From positions 106,726,917-106,790,916 of the forward strand of contig NC_060254.1 in the NCBI RefSeq assembly GCF_921293095.1: a stretch of DNA of 64,000 nt, given 5' to 3'. The translations under genes were made by a program, and so were the position numbers. Numbering within the stretch: position 1 is the stretch's first letter; every line of letters starts with the position of its first letter. A model generated the notes under the pieces. That model ran no database searches, was not told the origin of the DNA, and worked only from the letters and a program-made list of their open reading frames with translations. Below are positions 47,141-59,439 of this stretch, piece by piece. The stretch is from Ischnura elegans. Its lineage: Eukaryota > Arthropoda > Insecta > Odonata > Coenagrionidae.

Positions 47141-47796
47141 CTTGTTTATTATAATAAGTAGAGTATTTCAGATTTTGTTAAAATGTGTGAGAAATGTTTA
47201 ATTATTTATTTTAAATCATACTGTATTCAAGAAGCAATGCGAACACCGCAATCAAATTTTACATCTGCAATAGCAAAGCGCGCGCATTCTAGTAGTGTTC
47301 GTTGCCTAGTGGAAGTCAGTGACACTCCCCTCCCTCCTCAGGTGTTACAAGTGTCATTGCTACCTAAATCATTGCAAATGTTGTATAGGTTTGACAAATA
47401 ACGCATTATGAATCCAAAACGAACAACAGAAGTGTATTGCGGGCATATCCGCACGAAGAATTTAGGCGCTAAAACCTAAAGTTACGTATTTTCGTTTGTA
47501 TTTGTAAAATATCGCAGAAAATATATTTTTATTCTTCAAGATCATTGATCATTATAATCGAGAGTCCGGACTAAGCCGATCTGTATGACCGAGAGTCTAG
47601 TGCATTTAATATTTATTAATCAAGATTTATTAGGAAAACTAGGTATTTTTGTTGAAAAACACGGAACATATGGCATCACAAAATTTTATTCCTAGATTGC
47701 CGTAAAAACTTAATTAAATACACGAAATATTAAAAAATTATGACCCCCTGGTGGAGTGCGCCCCCCCCAGCATTTGACTCACGAGCCGCCACTGGT
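47141..47796. other. Unrecognised replacement segment ending in a MITE terminus
   Basis: Replaces the roughly 3.95 kb of unit 2 that contain the B ACD exon and last exon. Its right end CACGAGCCGCCACTGG is the common insect MITE terminus (CAGTGGCGGCTCGTG inverted). The matching left terminus was not found. Confidence 0.5.
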
Positions 47797-48319
47797 CTCA
47801 ACCAATGAGCTATTAGAGGTTTAAAATAATAATATGCACTGACTATATTCTCGGAAATATGAATGAGATTATTTATCTATGCAAATATTAGATATTATTT
47901 TTACCCTATTTCACTTTGATACTACATACTTTTATAAAATATGAAAGATGCAAATCAAATTATTCAGTTGACTTAATATTGCAGGAGAAATATTAAGGTA
48001 GCCTGGTCATAAACAATTGTACTTAACTTACTGATTTGATGAGTGAAATCTAATGTATTCACAAACCCACATGTAATTAGAAATACAGGAATTATTATTA
48101 TTTTCCAACTGTGTGTCACCTCGTTCTGCAAGTGATCTTCTCGTAATATCAGATCAATATACCAGTCGCTAATATTCAAATTATTTTTTTCTGGTGGTCA
48201 TCATATTAGAACTACATCCCTGTCAAAACCCTTTACCACAGTCCCCTTACAAAGTACATACATATCAAGTATATGTAGCAACTCAGAATCTAGGGGATAA
48301 AAGAAAGGGAGTAGCAATA

Positions 48320-48982
48320 GGGTAGTTTCCTATTACATATTTTTTTATTGCCTTAATCGAAAGATTATTACACCTGGAGTACGTATTTCATGCTTTTAGA
48401 TTTTTAATGATGATATCTACTTTTTGCGATTAAATGAAAAGTGAAAATTTTCAAGTGCGCGAAAACGCGACGGCTAAGTATGAATGCTGGGAGAACCCCG
48501 CGTGACGTCGTTCTGGTTCTCGCTGCCGAAATTGAGGTGACCTTTGGGCGAGGTTTTGAGTGATGATATGACGCAGGCTGCTAGCAGGTAGCAGAGTACC
48601 CTGCTAGTGGGTAGCGCTTGGCTTAAATAAGGATTATTAATACCCTATCAAACGAAGAACACTTTCCGACCTTAGCCAGTTTTAATAGGTGACTATGAAG
48701 ACATGTTTCCCTAAGCTCTGTGCCTCATGCATGCATTGGTAATCTCAGACGATGTAAAAATCCTATCTACTCATATAGAAACTAGGTCACTGTGACGTCA
48801 CGTGGAGTGGCATCGCATGGGCGCCAATCTGGCCTTTTTTAAATGCGGTTAAAATTGACCATTGCCATTCGTCTAAAACTGGGATTTCTAAAACCAAATA
48901 ATTTGTATATTATGAATACACTAATGGTGGGTAACGAATCGCAATCAATGCCTTTTGTTTTCTTTGATGAAGGAAACTACTC
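48320..48982. mobile_element. MITE-1, full copy, unit 3
   Basis: Ends GGGTAGTTTCCTATT and GGAAACTACTC with TA on both sides. It occupies the place where unit 2 has a MITE-1 broken by nested transposons (30213), so it predates that duplication step. Confidence 0.8.
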
Positions 48983-49569
48983 TATTGGCTCAGCAGTATC
49001 GGCACTTCATTTAAATGATTGACAATGAAAGACAATTTTTATTGAGAGGTGAATAATCTACAAATGACTCGTTCACCAATTTTCTTTTTTTTATCGGTTG
49101 CGATAGCATTTGAAAAATAAAGATACCCATATTTTTGTGTAATTATAGTGATGTAATGTAATGAGTATAATCATATACCTACTATAAATTAAAAGTCTGA
49201 AATTGAAATGCACATGAAAAGAGATAATCAATACTAGAAAAAAATCTGAGTTTGTGTAAGCAGAAGTATAATTTACGGCGTACATTCTGAAAGATGAAAG
49301 CCTAAAGCCAATGAAAATAGGAAGGGAAGGTTGAAAATTATTTCTCCAAAAATATCACAAATACACATTAGAAATATAATAAACAGGGAAATATTGAATC
49401 ATGTAGATGAGCACAATGAGCTTCTGAAATAATTGAGTGAACTTCCCTATCTTGGGAATATATCTTTTAAATTATTTGACTCCCACCTTGAGCTAAAGAA
49501 ATATATCCATACACTCTCCTAATACTTTGGGAGTCAGCTCTGCCAGCATTACCGAACATTGCAGAACCA
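48983..49569. other. No recognised feature
   Basis: AT-rich single-copy sequence without a credible frame. Confidence 0.5.
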
Positions 49570-49727
49570 CATTTGTAGCTTTTTATATCGTAAGATGGCA
49601 TTGCCTTGTATATGTGTATAATCAGTTTTAATAACACTTTGCATGTAACTTGATTATTTAAAAATTATGTCCATAAAAGTAAAGGTAGCTCAAGATACGT
49701 TTTTCGCCCCCCCCCCCCCTTGAGTAC
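49570..49727. mobile_element. MITE, GTAGCGGATAC family, inverted partial copy
   Basis: On the minus strand it repeats CTTGAGCTACCTTTACTTTT and GCCATCTTACGATATAAAAA, next to a 14-base C run equal to the G run of the other copies. Terminal repeats are missing. Confidence 0.65.
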
Positions 49728-50390
49728 ACAAGGAAACAAAAATGGTTTATAGAGGTTAAAATTGACTACTCCCAATTGTACTTTGAAATGCATTGGGTAA
49801 AGTGGCCAAGCCGCATCAGCATGAGGACTAGTAAACATCGTGTTGTTTGAAGGGAGTTATTTTGCCATCCTCTGCATAAGTTCTCATTGAAGAGGATCAT
49901 GAAAGTGACTTACTGCTTTTAGTGCTCCACCCTCAGTCACAGCACTCAATGAATGAGTTTGTCTGTATCTAAAGGTTCAGATTTCACCACTTACTCAAGT
50001 TACTAATTATTACATTATAAATGACTGGCAAAAGCTAAGCTTTCTTGAAACCAAATATGGATCTGGTATTATTCCATATAGTTAAACCTATTACTTACAG
50101 ACATCAATGGTCCTATAAAATGTGTCTGCAAGTGAGAGGTGATCCTAATAAACCTCATTTTTATACTCTATTTCTCCATGCAAACATTGTACCGTAGGTT
50201 TTTAAGGCAATTGAAAGAAATCCTTTTATTGCAGATATTAATTATGAATAATTCAAAATAAATTGGAAATAATTTTGGCAATAATTATTTGTTCTACATG
50301 CTTAGGCATCAGGTTTGACGTCTCCATGATACAGCATTACGGCCTGCAGAAAATCATCTTTCCCTACACACTTTTGCACACTTGCCAAAC
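49728..50390. other. No recognised feature
   Basis: No gene or repeat seen. Confidence 0.5.
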
Positions 50391-50433
50391 AATGCCTTTC
50401 GTTTTCTTTGATGAAGAACACTACCCTGTTGAA
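50391..50433. mobile_element. MITE-1 right-end scrap
   Basis: AATGCCTTTCGTTTTCTTTG followed by ATGAAGAACACTACCC matches the last ~40 bases of MITE-1. Confidence 0.6.
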
Positions 50434-50969
50434 AGAAATCCTTTTATTGCAGAAAACAATTATTAATTAATAATTATTAATTAAGTTGCATAAAGCACTA
50501 ACTCATATACATATATAAATTTTAAAATCTCAAAGCAGTTACACATTTTAATATAAATAAATACACACTTATGTTGGGGTTTCATTTTTGTGCCAGCTAT
50601 CAGCCAGCAAGGCTGGCAGGCATGAGAAGGCACTGCTCATTTTTTTGTGAGTGTGTTGCTGCACAGTCGCGCCGAGTGGGGCACCGAGTATGTAACATGT
50701 GTGCTTCATAAAGGTTGCTCGCTCCTGCTTATTGTGTACTTTCATTTCCCACATCAACGCTAAACTGCAAATCAGCCCACAACTTATAGGCAAAGAAGTA
50801 ATTGATTTCGGTTTACTCATTTCTTTGTGTGACAAATTCTTTTTTTAAACTTTAACTGTGCATCAGTAAGGTAACTAAATGCTTCACTGTTGCCTATTGA
50901 ATTGCAAAATTTTTTAACAGTTCCACTTGATGCTGTAAATTGGCATATGATACTACAAGCACCTCTTCG
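50434..50969. other. No supported gene
   Basis: A minus frame of 88 codons at 50569-50835 has no recognisable motif, no paralogue in the window and no promoter signal; not called. Confidence 0.5.
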
Positions 50970-51276
50970 CAGGGGCACAACCAGAAATTAAGGATGATAA
51001 GGGGGGGTTTCAGGCACAACTAATACTGGGGTGTTTGGGGGTGTGGCATACCTGCCAGGGTAAGCGGGAGGTGTGAGGGCTCTCCGCCAGAAAAAAATTA
51101 AGATAAATGGTTCAAAATGGTGAGTTTTACAGCCTTCTGAGGGATATTTTATTAATCCTTACACTATTCTATAGGTAATATTAATCCAATGAAATAAAAT
51201 TGGTTAAACTTAAAAAATTGTCTTAGCTCTGGGGGGGGGTTTTATCTCCCAAAGCCCCCCCCTCTCTGCGCCACTG
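50970..51276. mobile_element. hAT-type MITE, third copy
   Basis: CAGGGGCACAACCAG to CTGCGCCACTG, same family as 10981-11292. Flanking 8-mers CCTCTTCG and CCTATTAG agree at six positions. Confidence 0.75.
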
Positions 51277-52514
51277 CCTATTAGATCCTTCTCAGTCTCA
51301 GCCTCACAGACCTCACGTTCACTCTTTCCAGGACCAGTTTAAGTGGTAAGCAAAGTCCGCGGCCACGTAAGGCACCAAGCAAAAGGGGTGCCTAAGTGCT
51401 CATTCCAATGTTCAGCACTAATTAATCAAGGAGAGAAAAGGTCGAGGGCTGATTTACTCCATAATATGTATTATGGTAGAAGTAAGGTGGATATCGTAAA
51501 GTGGATTCCGGCAACCCCACTACTCGGGTTATTGTTATTCCCAAACGGACTCATCCAGTCGTCCGTCAATCCATCCCATACTGACTCATTCATATCAGTA
51601 CTCTGAATTTTAATACATAATTGGTTTCAAAGCTCTAGAAATATCACATTTAATATCTAAGAACAAGGACGTCATAAATTCACGCTGATATTTAAGTCTT
51701 GACACTTATTCCTAAAGTATTTGAATTTATTTAAAATTGTATCCAGCGAGAATCCCAACTATCTCATGGTTATTTTTGAGGGGGGGGAGTGCCGGAATGT
51801 TGTTCGCTTGTACCAGAAAAATGTCTAGAATCAGCCCTCCTGACTATTTCAAGCCTCCTTTTTCAAGATTACTTAACATAATTTCTCCCATGTCAACCCC
51901 ATGATCATGCATTCTGTACTTTCGGCAGCATCATTTAACAAAATTTATAATTGCAAGCCATTGAAAACATCTAATTCTGGTGATAATTCAATGTTACAGA
52001 ACCCTGATTTTGGGATGGCAAGGAGAATTGTCAAGGAACAGCAAAATCTTTCTACTTTCCTTCCTCACTTATTACTGAGATTTTGCAGCCACTTTTATAC
52101 TTCAGTATATCAATGATTGGAGTCCAATTCATACAAAAATGAACCAAAAATTTATGGACACCACTTTTAATTTATTTAAGGAAAGATTTTTTGCCATTCG
52201 GCATCGCATAATACGCTTGAAAACCACCCTTGCCCCCTAAACAGTGTGAATTGTGACAACGCATGAGTGCTGGCAAGACAGCACAGTTGGAGATGTTCAA
52301 AAGGTACTCAAACAGTATAGTTGACTCATTATTTGATGCACGTTAAAGCTGTCCCGGTAAACCATTTTCACCCTAACCAGCCAGTTCACATTAAAATAAT
52401 TATTTTCCACCAATGATCATGTTGTGTGTAGTGTGGTGTTTGTGTGAACAGAAACTTAAAACTAATACTTTGTTTGGCATTAGATTTTTTTTTAATATTT
52501 TTTTTCCATTATAT
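51277..52514. other. No recognised feature
   Basis: Short frames only, no domain. A G run lies at 51780-51787. Confidence 0.5.
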
Positions 52515-52950
52515 TCATATTTTTAATTTTTGATTTCTTTTTGTTGTTGATTCTTCTTTTTGAGCCATATATTTACTGGGGACCTTCGGATCTTTACGGG
52601 GTTTAGGCAGAAGAATTACTTTAGCTTGTTTCCAAGCGATGGGAAAGTGCGGAAGAGAGTGGCAGAAATTGAATAGATTAGAGAGAAGAAAAGGATATTT
52701 AGAGCATTGACTGGCATATTGCAACCGTGTGTTGCTGATATTGCCAGGAGCTTTTCTAACAGAAAGAGTTTAATATATTACGAATATCAGAAGGAGTAGA
52801 AATAACAATAGGAGAAGGCATAGATGAAAGATTGCCAAAAAGGTCATTCACTGATTAATCTTCAATTGGAGAAAAGGAAGTATGTATCAAGGGACATAGG
52901 TTTTTGAAGATGGTTGGCCTGAATTTTAACTTTTTTGGTCGGGTCAAAAA
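52515..52950 (-). mobile_element. LINE reverse-transcriptase N-terminal fragment
   Basis: Minus frame 52515-52724 reads LSNLFNFCHSLPHFPIAWK, AKVILLPKPRKDPKVPSKY, the fingers region of Jockey-type reverse transcriptases just before the usual YRPI motif, which is lost here. Upstream minus-strand sequence to about 52950 continues the same protein with several stops. Confidence 0.7.
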
Positions 52951-53358
52951 TAAAGGATGACTTTAGTGAGAGTGGGTGAAAAAATACTTTGGCGGATTTT
53001 TTGAGATATTTTAATTTGTGCCAAATAGATGTAGCATTGTGGGGGCAGGATTATCAAAAGTTAATTTTTCAATATGTCTTTCACAATTTCTGTCGCTAAG
53101 GAAAATTATTTCTTTTTTTACTTGATTGGAAAGAACAGTACCTATAATCTGTTGAAAGTCCTTGTAGTTCTATATCCAACAGAGGAAGACGGCTGGTAAT
53201 TGGCTGCTGGCAAATCATGGGCTGGAGGGCTGGAGGGCTGTGGTCACCCTATACATATCTGAGACCTCTTTCATGGCCGTGTCCCACTAACGTCAGTCAG
53301 CCTCATGGAAGCCTCAGTGAGGTGCCACATATCATTTGAGATTACCTCTCCAAGAATA
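52951..53358. other. No recognised feature
   Basis: May be more of the LINE on the minus strand, but no clear motif. Confidence 0.4.
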
Positions 53359-54015
53359 GGGTGGTCTCCTATTATTTTTATTGCCTAAATCGAAAGATTA
53401 TTACTCCTGGATTACATATTTCATGCTTTTAGATTTTTAAATGACGATATTTATTTTTCGCAATTAAATGAAAAGTGAAAATTTTCAAGCGTACGAAAAT
53501 GCGACGGCTAAATATGAATGATGAGAAAACTCTATGTGACATCGTTCTGCTTCTCGCTGCTGCAAGTGAGGTGACCTTGGGGCGAGGCTTTGAGCGCTGA
53601 TACGACGCAGGATGCTTGCAGGTAGCAGAGTACCCTGCTAGCTGGTAGAGCTTGGCTTAAATAAGGATTATTAATACCTTATTAAACGAAGAAAACTTTC
53701 CGACCATAGCCAGTTTTAATAGGGGATTATTGAGACATGTTTCCCTTAGCTCTGTGCCTCATGCATACATTGGTAATCTCAGATGATGTAAAACTCCTAT
53801 CTACTCGTATAGAAACTAGGTTACTGTGACGTCACGTGGAGTGGCATCGCATGGGCGCCAATCTGGCCTTTTTCAAATGAGGTTAAAATTGACCATTGCC
53901 ATTCGTTTAAACCAGTATTTCTAAAACCAAATAATTTGTATATTATGAATACATTAATGGTGGGTAACGAATCGCAATCAATGCCTTTCGTTTTCTTTGA
54001 TGAAGGAAACTATCC
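53359..54015. mobile_element. MITE-1, full copy
   Basis: Ends GGGTGGTCTCCTATT and GGAAACTATCC, TA on both sides, internal TGACGTCACGTGGAG block. Lies outside the triplicated units. Confidence 0.8.
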
Positions 54016-54888
54016 TATTCATTCAAGGACACCCTTTCATTTGTTCTCCCTCTGCAAGTTGTAGTATCTGTATGTACACTGCTACATATGAATTATGTAA
54101 GGGCAACCACGCATCTCTCCAAGGTTCTCGGTATTTGAATTCATTCCCAGACTCTCTTTTGTTCAATACTCCATGCCTGTGCACATAATTGCATATTCAC
54201 TGATTTCCCTATCTTCATTGTCTTTCCCCCAGCGAGTCACGAATGCCATTTTAAGAGGAAAAACCTTTCAATTTTTAGAGAAGGGTGTGAAAATACAATG
54301 CGATGGAATCCGTATGAAATAATATCTATGTCCAAAAAGGTATCTGTGAGCGGGTGGGTGAGTGTCGGTATACAAGAGGTTTGATACCCTTATACAAAGG
54401 CATATCCTTCTGCCGGAAAATTGAATACTGTATTTAATCAGAATTAGTGTCCGTTATTCAGAGGAGTCTGTGAATGGAGGTTTCACTGTATATTGTTGTG
54501 CTGCTGCAAAAAATATTAATGTAGTTTGAAAATAAACATCACTTTCTTGAGAGGAAAATGATATTACAATGCTGCCATTGCCAGGATTTTGAAACTTATA
54601 CATAATTTTGGGTTAAAAATAAATTTGAAAAATTATCCTGTTTTCAAATAATAGTTTTAATTTTGGTATGCATTTCTAAAGCAATGCATTAAACAAACAA
54701 TTTTGTATGGAGTCTTGCGCATGGGGGCTAGATAATGTACCAAGGGTGAAATTTGTCATGGGGAATCATTTGGCTTAGCTGTTCCTCACGTCTCCCAATT
54801 AAGAACGTCCTTAAGATGTGCCAATGCATATACTGAGAAGGGTACACAACTCTTTACCCACGAACCACTAGTTATCACATCCTTAGGG
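54016..54888. other. No recognised feature
   Basis: No gene or repeat recognised. Confidence 0.5.
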
Positions 54889-55115
54889 CAGTGGGGTAAC
54901 CAGGAATTTTGTTCAGGGGGGGAAATTTTTGAAAAACAGGGTACTAGATAGAGGGTATTAAACTAATTTTAAAACTTTTCATAATCGATAAAACTTAATT
55001 TTTCAAAGAAATCTTTTGTAAATTCATGTATTTTCAGTATTTCCTTTAATGAAGCAAAGTAATTGTGTTTAATATAATTTCGGAGGGGGAGGGGGGGTCC
55101 CGACCTCCGGACCTA
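54889..55115. mobile_element. MITE related to 59038-59295, right end decayed
   Basis: Starts CAGTGGGGTAACCAGGAATT and shares TTTGAAAAACAGGGTACTA and the G-rich right part with 59038-59295. The right inverted terminus is not recognisable. Confidence 0.65.
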
Positions 55116-55316
55116 TCTCAAGAGAAGTCTGCCAGTCATACTGGACGTAATTTCTAGTTAAAAGTGGCTTCAGGATGTTGATGAACAGGACTGTAGTGGT
55201 GATTTAAAATATTGTAGCAGCAATTCATTTGGAAATTCTTGCATTTTAGTTGTGTTTGTTGTATTCTGTCGTTCGGTTCTGTCGTGCAACAATTGCTCTA
55301 TGAAAAATGTTCTTAA

Positions 55317-57536
55317 CCCATGAACGGCTAGCGTGCCCATATGGGCACAGCTGCAATGGTTTTTAGAATTGCGTATAAATTCCGACGCAAACATTATAGA
55401 GCATTCTGTCTTCGCCATAAATGATTACAATGTTTCACTTTATTTGGTTCCTGTGCTTACGGCCAGCATTTATAGCAGCAGTTGACTGTGTCATGATAGG
55501 TATTCTTACTCACTCTGTTCGAGGTGGCAAAAGAGGAAAAATGGCGAAGTGTCTTCAGAAAATGAGATTTTTTTCCTTCATATTTTTATACTCGGCTAAG
55601 TATTTAATCTTATCCTCATAATGAATGTTGTCAACTTCAGTTTCTTTTGCCAGCATTGTGATATCTTTCGTATGAAACAAGGAATTTGAATTTATTTTTG
55701 GGTGATCCCATATGGGCACGCTAGCCGGTAGCCGGGGGTGTCTTTTTTGGCTGGCGTCCTTCACTACAACCGTCATTATTGGGTCTGTTATCAAATAATT
55801 TCGATGTAAAACGCTAAGTTGCTGTCAATCTTTCATTTTTTTCTTATGTCACTCGATTTTAACGACTTCAATATTTTTGCTGTATTTTTTTGTAATATTT
55901 CCATTAATTTTTAGTACAAAAAATACATTTTATACTATTCAACACTTTTATTCATGGTGCTTGCGTTATACTTTGCTCAACTCTCTAGCATGAAGAATGA
56001 TACAGCTATTTTCTACCACTGGTATACATACCCAACAATCAAGGGCATGGTGAAAGGGTGGATGAGGAAGCTAAAACTTGATGAATCCATGATAATAATG
56101 GCTATCATGGCTGCAAACAGTTCATACGGGGTGAACCTATAAGTTTCGGCTTTAAAATATAGTGCTTTAATGCTCCTCAAGATTACTCGGTGGAATTCAG
56201 CATATAGCAGGGACTGAGTGCTGAAGAAAAAAATAACTACCATAAATTCGTAGGTAAGTGCTCTTCGTATTTGCTTATCATGTTGGACAATTTACTAGAG
56301 CAAGCGATAAATCTTTTACGTTTATTTTGACAATTGGTTTACTAGCTTTCCTCTTATAAGTCAGTTAAAATCTCAAGGATGTGAGGGTACTGGAACAGTT
56401 CTGAGAAAAAGGATACTCAAAGGTCGAAAAATCAGCTAGCTAAGCAGCCCCGCTGCTCCCATGCTTTCGCACGGGGGAAAAAGGACATATTGTTGTTGTT
56501 AGATAGAATGACTTTTCGGTAGTGACTGTCAAGTCACCTTCCCAATGTGTACACCCACTCAAAAAGGTCACGAGATTCCCGCGTGTTACCTCAAAAATGG
56601 TACAAGTTAGGCAGCCAGCAGTGGTCTCTAGCTACAATGTTTAGACAGGCGGAACTGATCTCACGGATCAAAATATCAACAGGTACAGGAATGTTATCAA
56701 AGGAAAAAATGGTGATGGTCCACATGAAGCTATTTCCTTGATGCCATCATCGTAAATGCCTGGATCTATATGGAAAATTCTGGTTCAAATATACCGCAGT
56801 AAACCTTTAGGCGAGAGATTGCACAAGTGTTTTTGTAATGAAGATGTACCTTTCCCAGACCTGGTGGTCGTATTTAATATTCCCTATCAAGTGCAACTAA
56901 TAATAGAAAGTCTGATGACATAAGGTATGATGGCAGGGATAACCAATTTGTCCCGTTTCATTAGACGCCGATGTTCTTATGAAGAATATTCTTCCCGCGC
57001 GCGCTCAGACTCAGGCTAAGTGCCCAGGTCTTTGCCTTCAATGAAATTCTAACTATCATACTCGGAAATTGAAAACCCAATATATATTATTCAAAGACTC
57101 TACCAGCAATATAGGACTAGTTTTGTGAATAAACTCATCGATAATGTGTTTTTTTATTCAAAAACTGTTTTCAAATCTGAGTTTTATACTGCTAACATCT
57201 TTGGACAGCCAAAAAATGTTTAAACTGAAAAACATAGTATAATGATTTAAAATTACTTCAAATTGCCAAATAAAAGAAGTATTATAGGTAAATACGAAAA
57301 TATATGGCGTATCACGTAGTAAAAATAAGAATTATGATGGTTCGAGCGATTCTTCTGCAGAATGCAGACCGGTGGCCGGAACGGCTAGCATGCCCATATG
57401 GGCACACCCCCTCTAGCAAAAACGAATCGACAGAATTTTAAAACTAAGTGTTTATCTGAATCCTTGGGAGGTAATTAAGCAGTTTTTAACGGTAAAACAA
57501 AATAAAACTCCAAAAAAAAACTCCGCTGTTTAAGGG
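55317..57536 (+). mobile_element. piggyBac-like transposon remnant
   Basis: CCCATGAACGGC at the left and its inverse (GCTGTTTAAGGG) at the right are each bordered by TTAA (55313-55316, 57537-57540), the piggyBac signature. Plus-strand pieces of the transposase occur in several frames: near 55954-56142 (TIKGMVKGWMRKLKLDE) and near 56640-56800 (TGGTDLTDQNINRYRN, GKKWW, LDAIIVNAWIYMENSG, FRREIAQ), the conserved DDD-domain segment. A repeated GGCTAGC(A/G)TGCCCATATGGG motif occurs near both ends and at 55706-55726. The gene is broken by several frame shifts. Confidence 0.85.
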
Positions 57537-58567
57537 TTAATTATAATATATGTAACCAAGTTTATACTTACTCTATTTTAGAACTAAAGTGAAATGTGGA
57601 TAACAAATAAAGTACCGATGCATAGAAAAATATGCTAATTCGTGAGGTTGACAATTTAGGTCTCAAAAAAACCTTCCAATTTTTTTTTTCCCACAAGGCG
57701 ACGTAATTCCTCGCGTGCACACATTTCCCAATGTGCAGTAAAAAAGGTAAAAATTAATTGATAACATCGTCATTTAAAGTTAATGAATTTTCACTTCTGC
57801 ATCCTGTTTCACATTTGTACTCTCGTGAATTTAGATGTGTTGTGGACAAGACAAAAATTAATAATGTATACAAGTGGGCATACCCAGACTCAAAACTAGA
57901 GAGGGGCAAGCCGTGGTCATTCAAGTTGTAAAATTTTAGCGCAGAAAAGTTTAATTAAATCAAAGTTTTAAGAAAATTATGACTGCTATTTTTATTTATT
58001 TTTTAAAATTATGAACTTGAAAAATAGTGATTTTTATTTCAGTTCCATGTCTTATATTAATATTATTTTTCTCCCAAAGAAAATTAAAACTTTCGTTTTT
58101 AACTAAATTTATGCCTGCTTCTAAAGGGGGCAGTTGCCCATTCCTGCCCCCGCTGGGTACGCCCATGAATGCAGACATTCGAATGATGTTTAACCAATTA
58201 AATTCAGTATTATTGATCCAAAATTTAACATTTTAGAGGAAATAAATTTCATGAAAGCTACGTATTTCCTTCACTAAATAATATTCCTGATAATACCATA
58301 GGCATTCCTTGGGGCAAGGAGAAGCATCATACGGAGGAAGAAGTGGCATATTTACCATATACACATTATTTAAAACAATAAACCTATGCGTCGCCGCCAG
58401 TATAATTTCACGCCAAGTGAAACTGCACCGCTAACTTGAAGGTACAGCCTCTGAGAACAATGAAATGCCCGGTTAACCCACGTAGCTTCCTCGAATGATC
58501 AATGCAACCATTTCCTAAATCTATTGCTTCACGGTTGGTTAAAATAAAGGGCAGCTACAGGGGTTTC
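57537..58567. other. No recognised gene
   Basis: AT-rich spacer before gene C. Part of it (57885-58165) holds short stretches resembling the B flanks (GGCAAGCC-tggt; ACTTGAA), but no exon. Confidence 0.45.
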
Positions 58568-58912
58568 GAATGTTCTGGAAACATCCAGTCGCTCCTCGAA
58601 AACCCCGTAGCGATACGAACTTCCCACCCCAACCGCACCGCAGCTCCTTCCGTCCACAAAGATCTCCAACCACTCTCCAGATTTTTCGCGACGATCCGAA
58701 GACAGAGACATCTGCCGCAGGATATTAGAACCACCTCGAGTCAGCATAAATACACGCGCCCGCTCTGAGGGAACAATTTGAATGCACTGAACTCTGCGGT
58801 GTGAATACTGAAGTAAGGAGTACTCGAATCACTCGACAAATAGCGTCGTGCAGCGAAGCGGCATTTCGGCAATTTTCTGTTTTGAAATTAGTCCACACAA
58901 TCATATTTAAAG
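58568..58912 (+). promoter_or_regulatory. Gene C heat-shock promoter and non-coding first exon
   Basis: Three perfect alternating units, GAAtgTTCtgGAA, at 58568-58580. TATA box CATAAATAC at 58745-58753, leader exon of about 135 bases ending at 58912 before GTAAGA. ACATCTGCCG and CGCCCGCTC around the TATA box are shared with the A and B promoters, which supports common origin. Confidence 0.75.
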
Positions 58913-59037
58913 GTAAGAAATATTACATAGAATTAATTAGTCTTTTTATTCTCCGCATGACTCGCTTGGTTTTACGCATGGTCCTTGAGAAATGAGAAAT
59001 TAAGGCAGTGACTTCACTTATAAGTTAGACCTGGAGG

Positions 59038-59295
59038 CAGTGGCGTGGCCAGGAATTTCGTGGGGAGGATTCCAATATCAGGGGGAAAATCTTTGAAAAA
59101 CAGGGTACTACTAAATAATGGGTTTTAAACTAATTTTAACCCTTTCATAATCGAAAAACTTCATTTGTTAAAGATATATTTTTGTTTAATTCACGATTTC
59201 TCAATATTTTGTTTTCTTTTACGAAGGATAATAATTGTGTTTTTATATTTCGGTGGGGGGGGGGGGGGGCGGACCCACCCCTGGCTACGCCACTG
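59038..59295. mobile_element. hAT-type MITE in the first intron of gene C
   Basis: CAGTGGCGTGGCCAGG to CTGGCTACGCCACTG. Flanking CCTGGAGG and CCTCGAGG agree at seven of eight positions. Contains a 15-base G run. Confidence 0.85.
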
Positions 59296-59439
59296 CCTCG
59301 AGGTGCTCATTCTGAGTTCATGCGTCCTTTCAATGATTGCTAGATCTAAGCAAGATCTGCTGATAGGGTGAGGAGTCGTATCGACATGCATGTTCGCCTC
59401 ATATGCAAGTCCTCAGATGCTACAAGAGAAACTCATCCC

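Larger units (their letters stand above)
35080..48319 (+). repeat. Tandem segmental duplication, unit 3 (A3 and B3)
   Basis: Begins CGTGATTCTGTTGTTAATTAC, the same as the sequence before the 5.6 kb element at 13036. Holds A3 (frameshifted) and B3 (5' remnant). A deletion of about 330 bases near 36083 shortens the A3 leader intron relative to A2. Large insertions at 39351-40187, 41272-42723 and 44134-46623. Confidence 0.9.
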
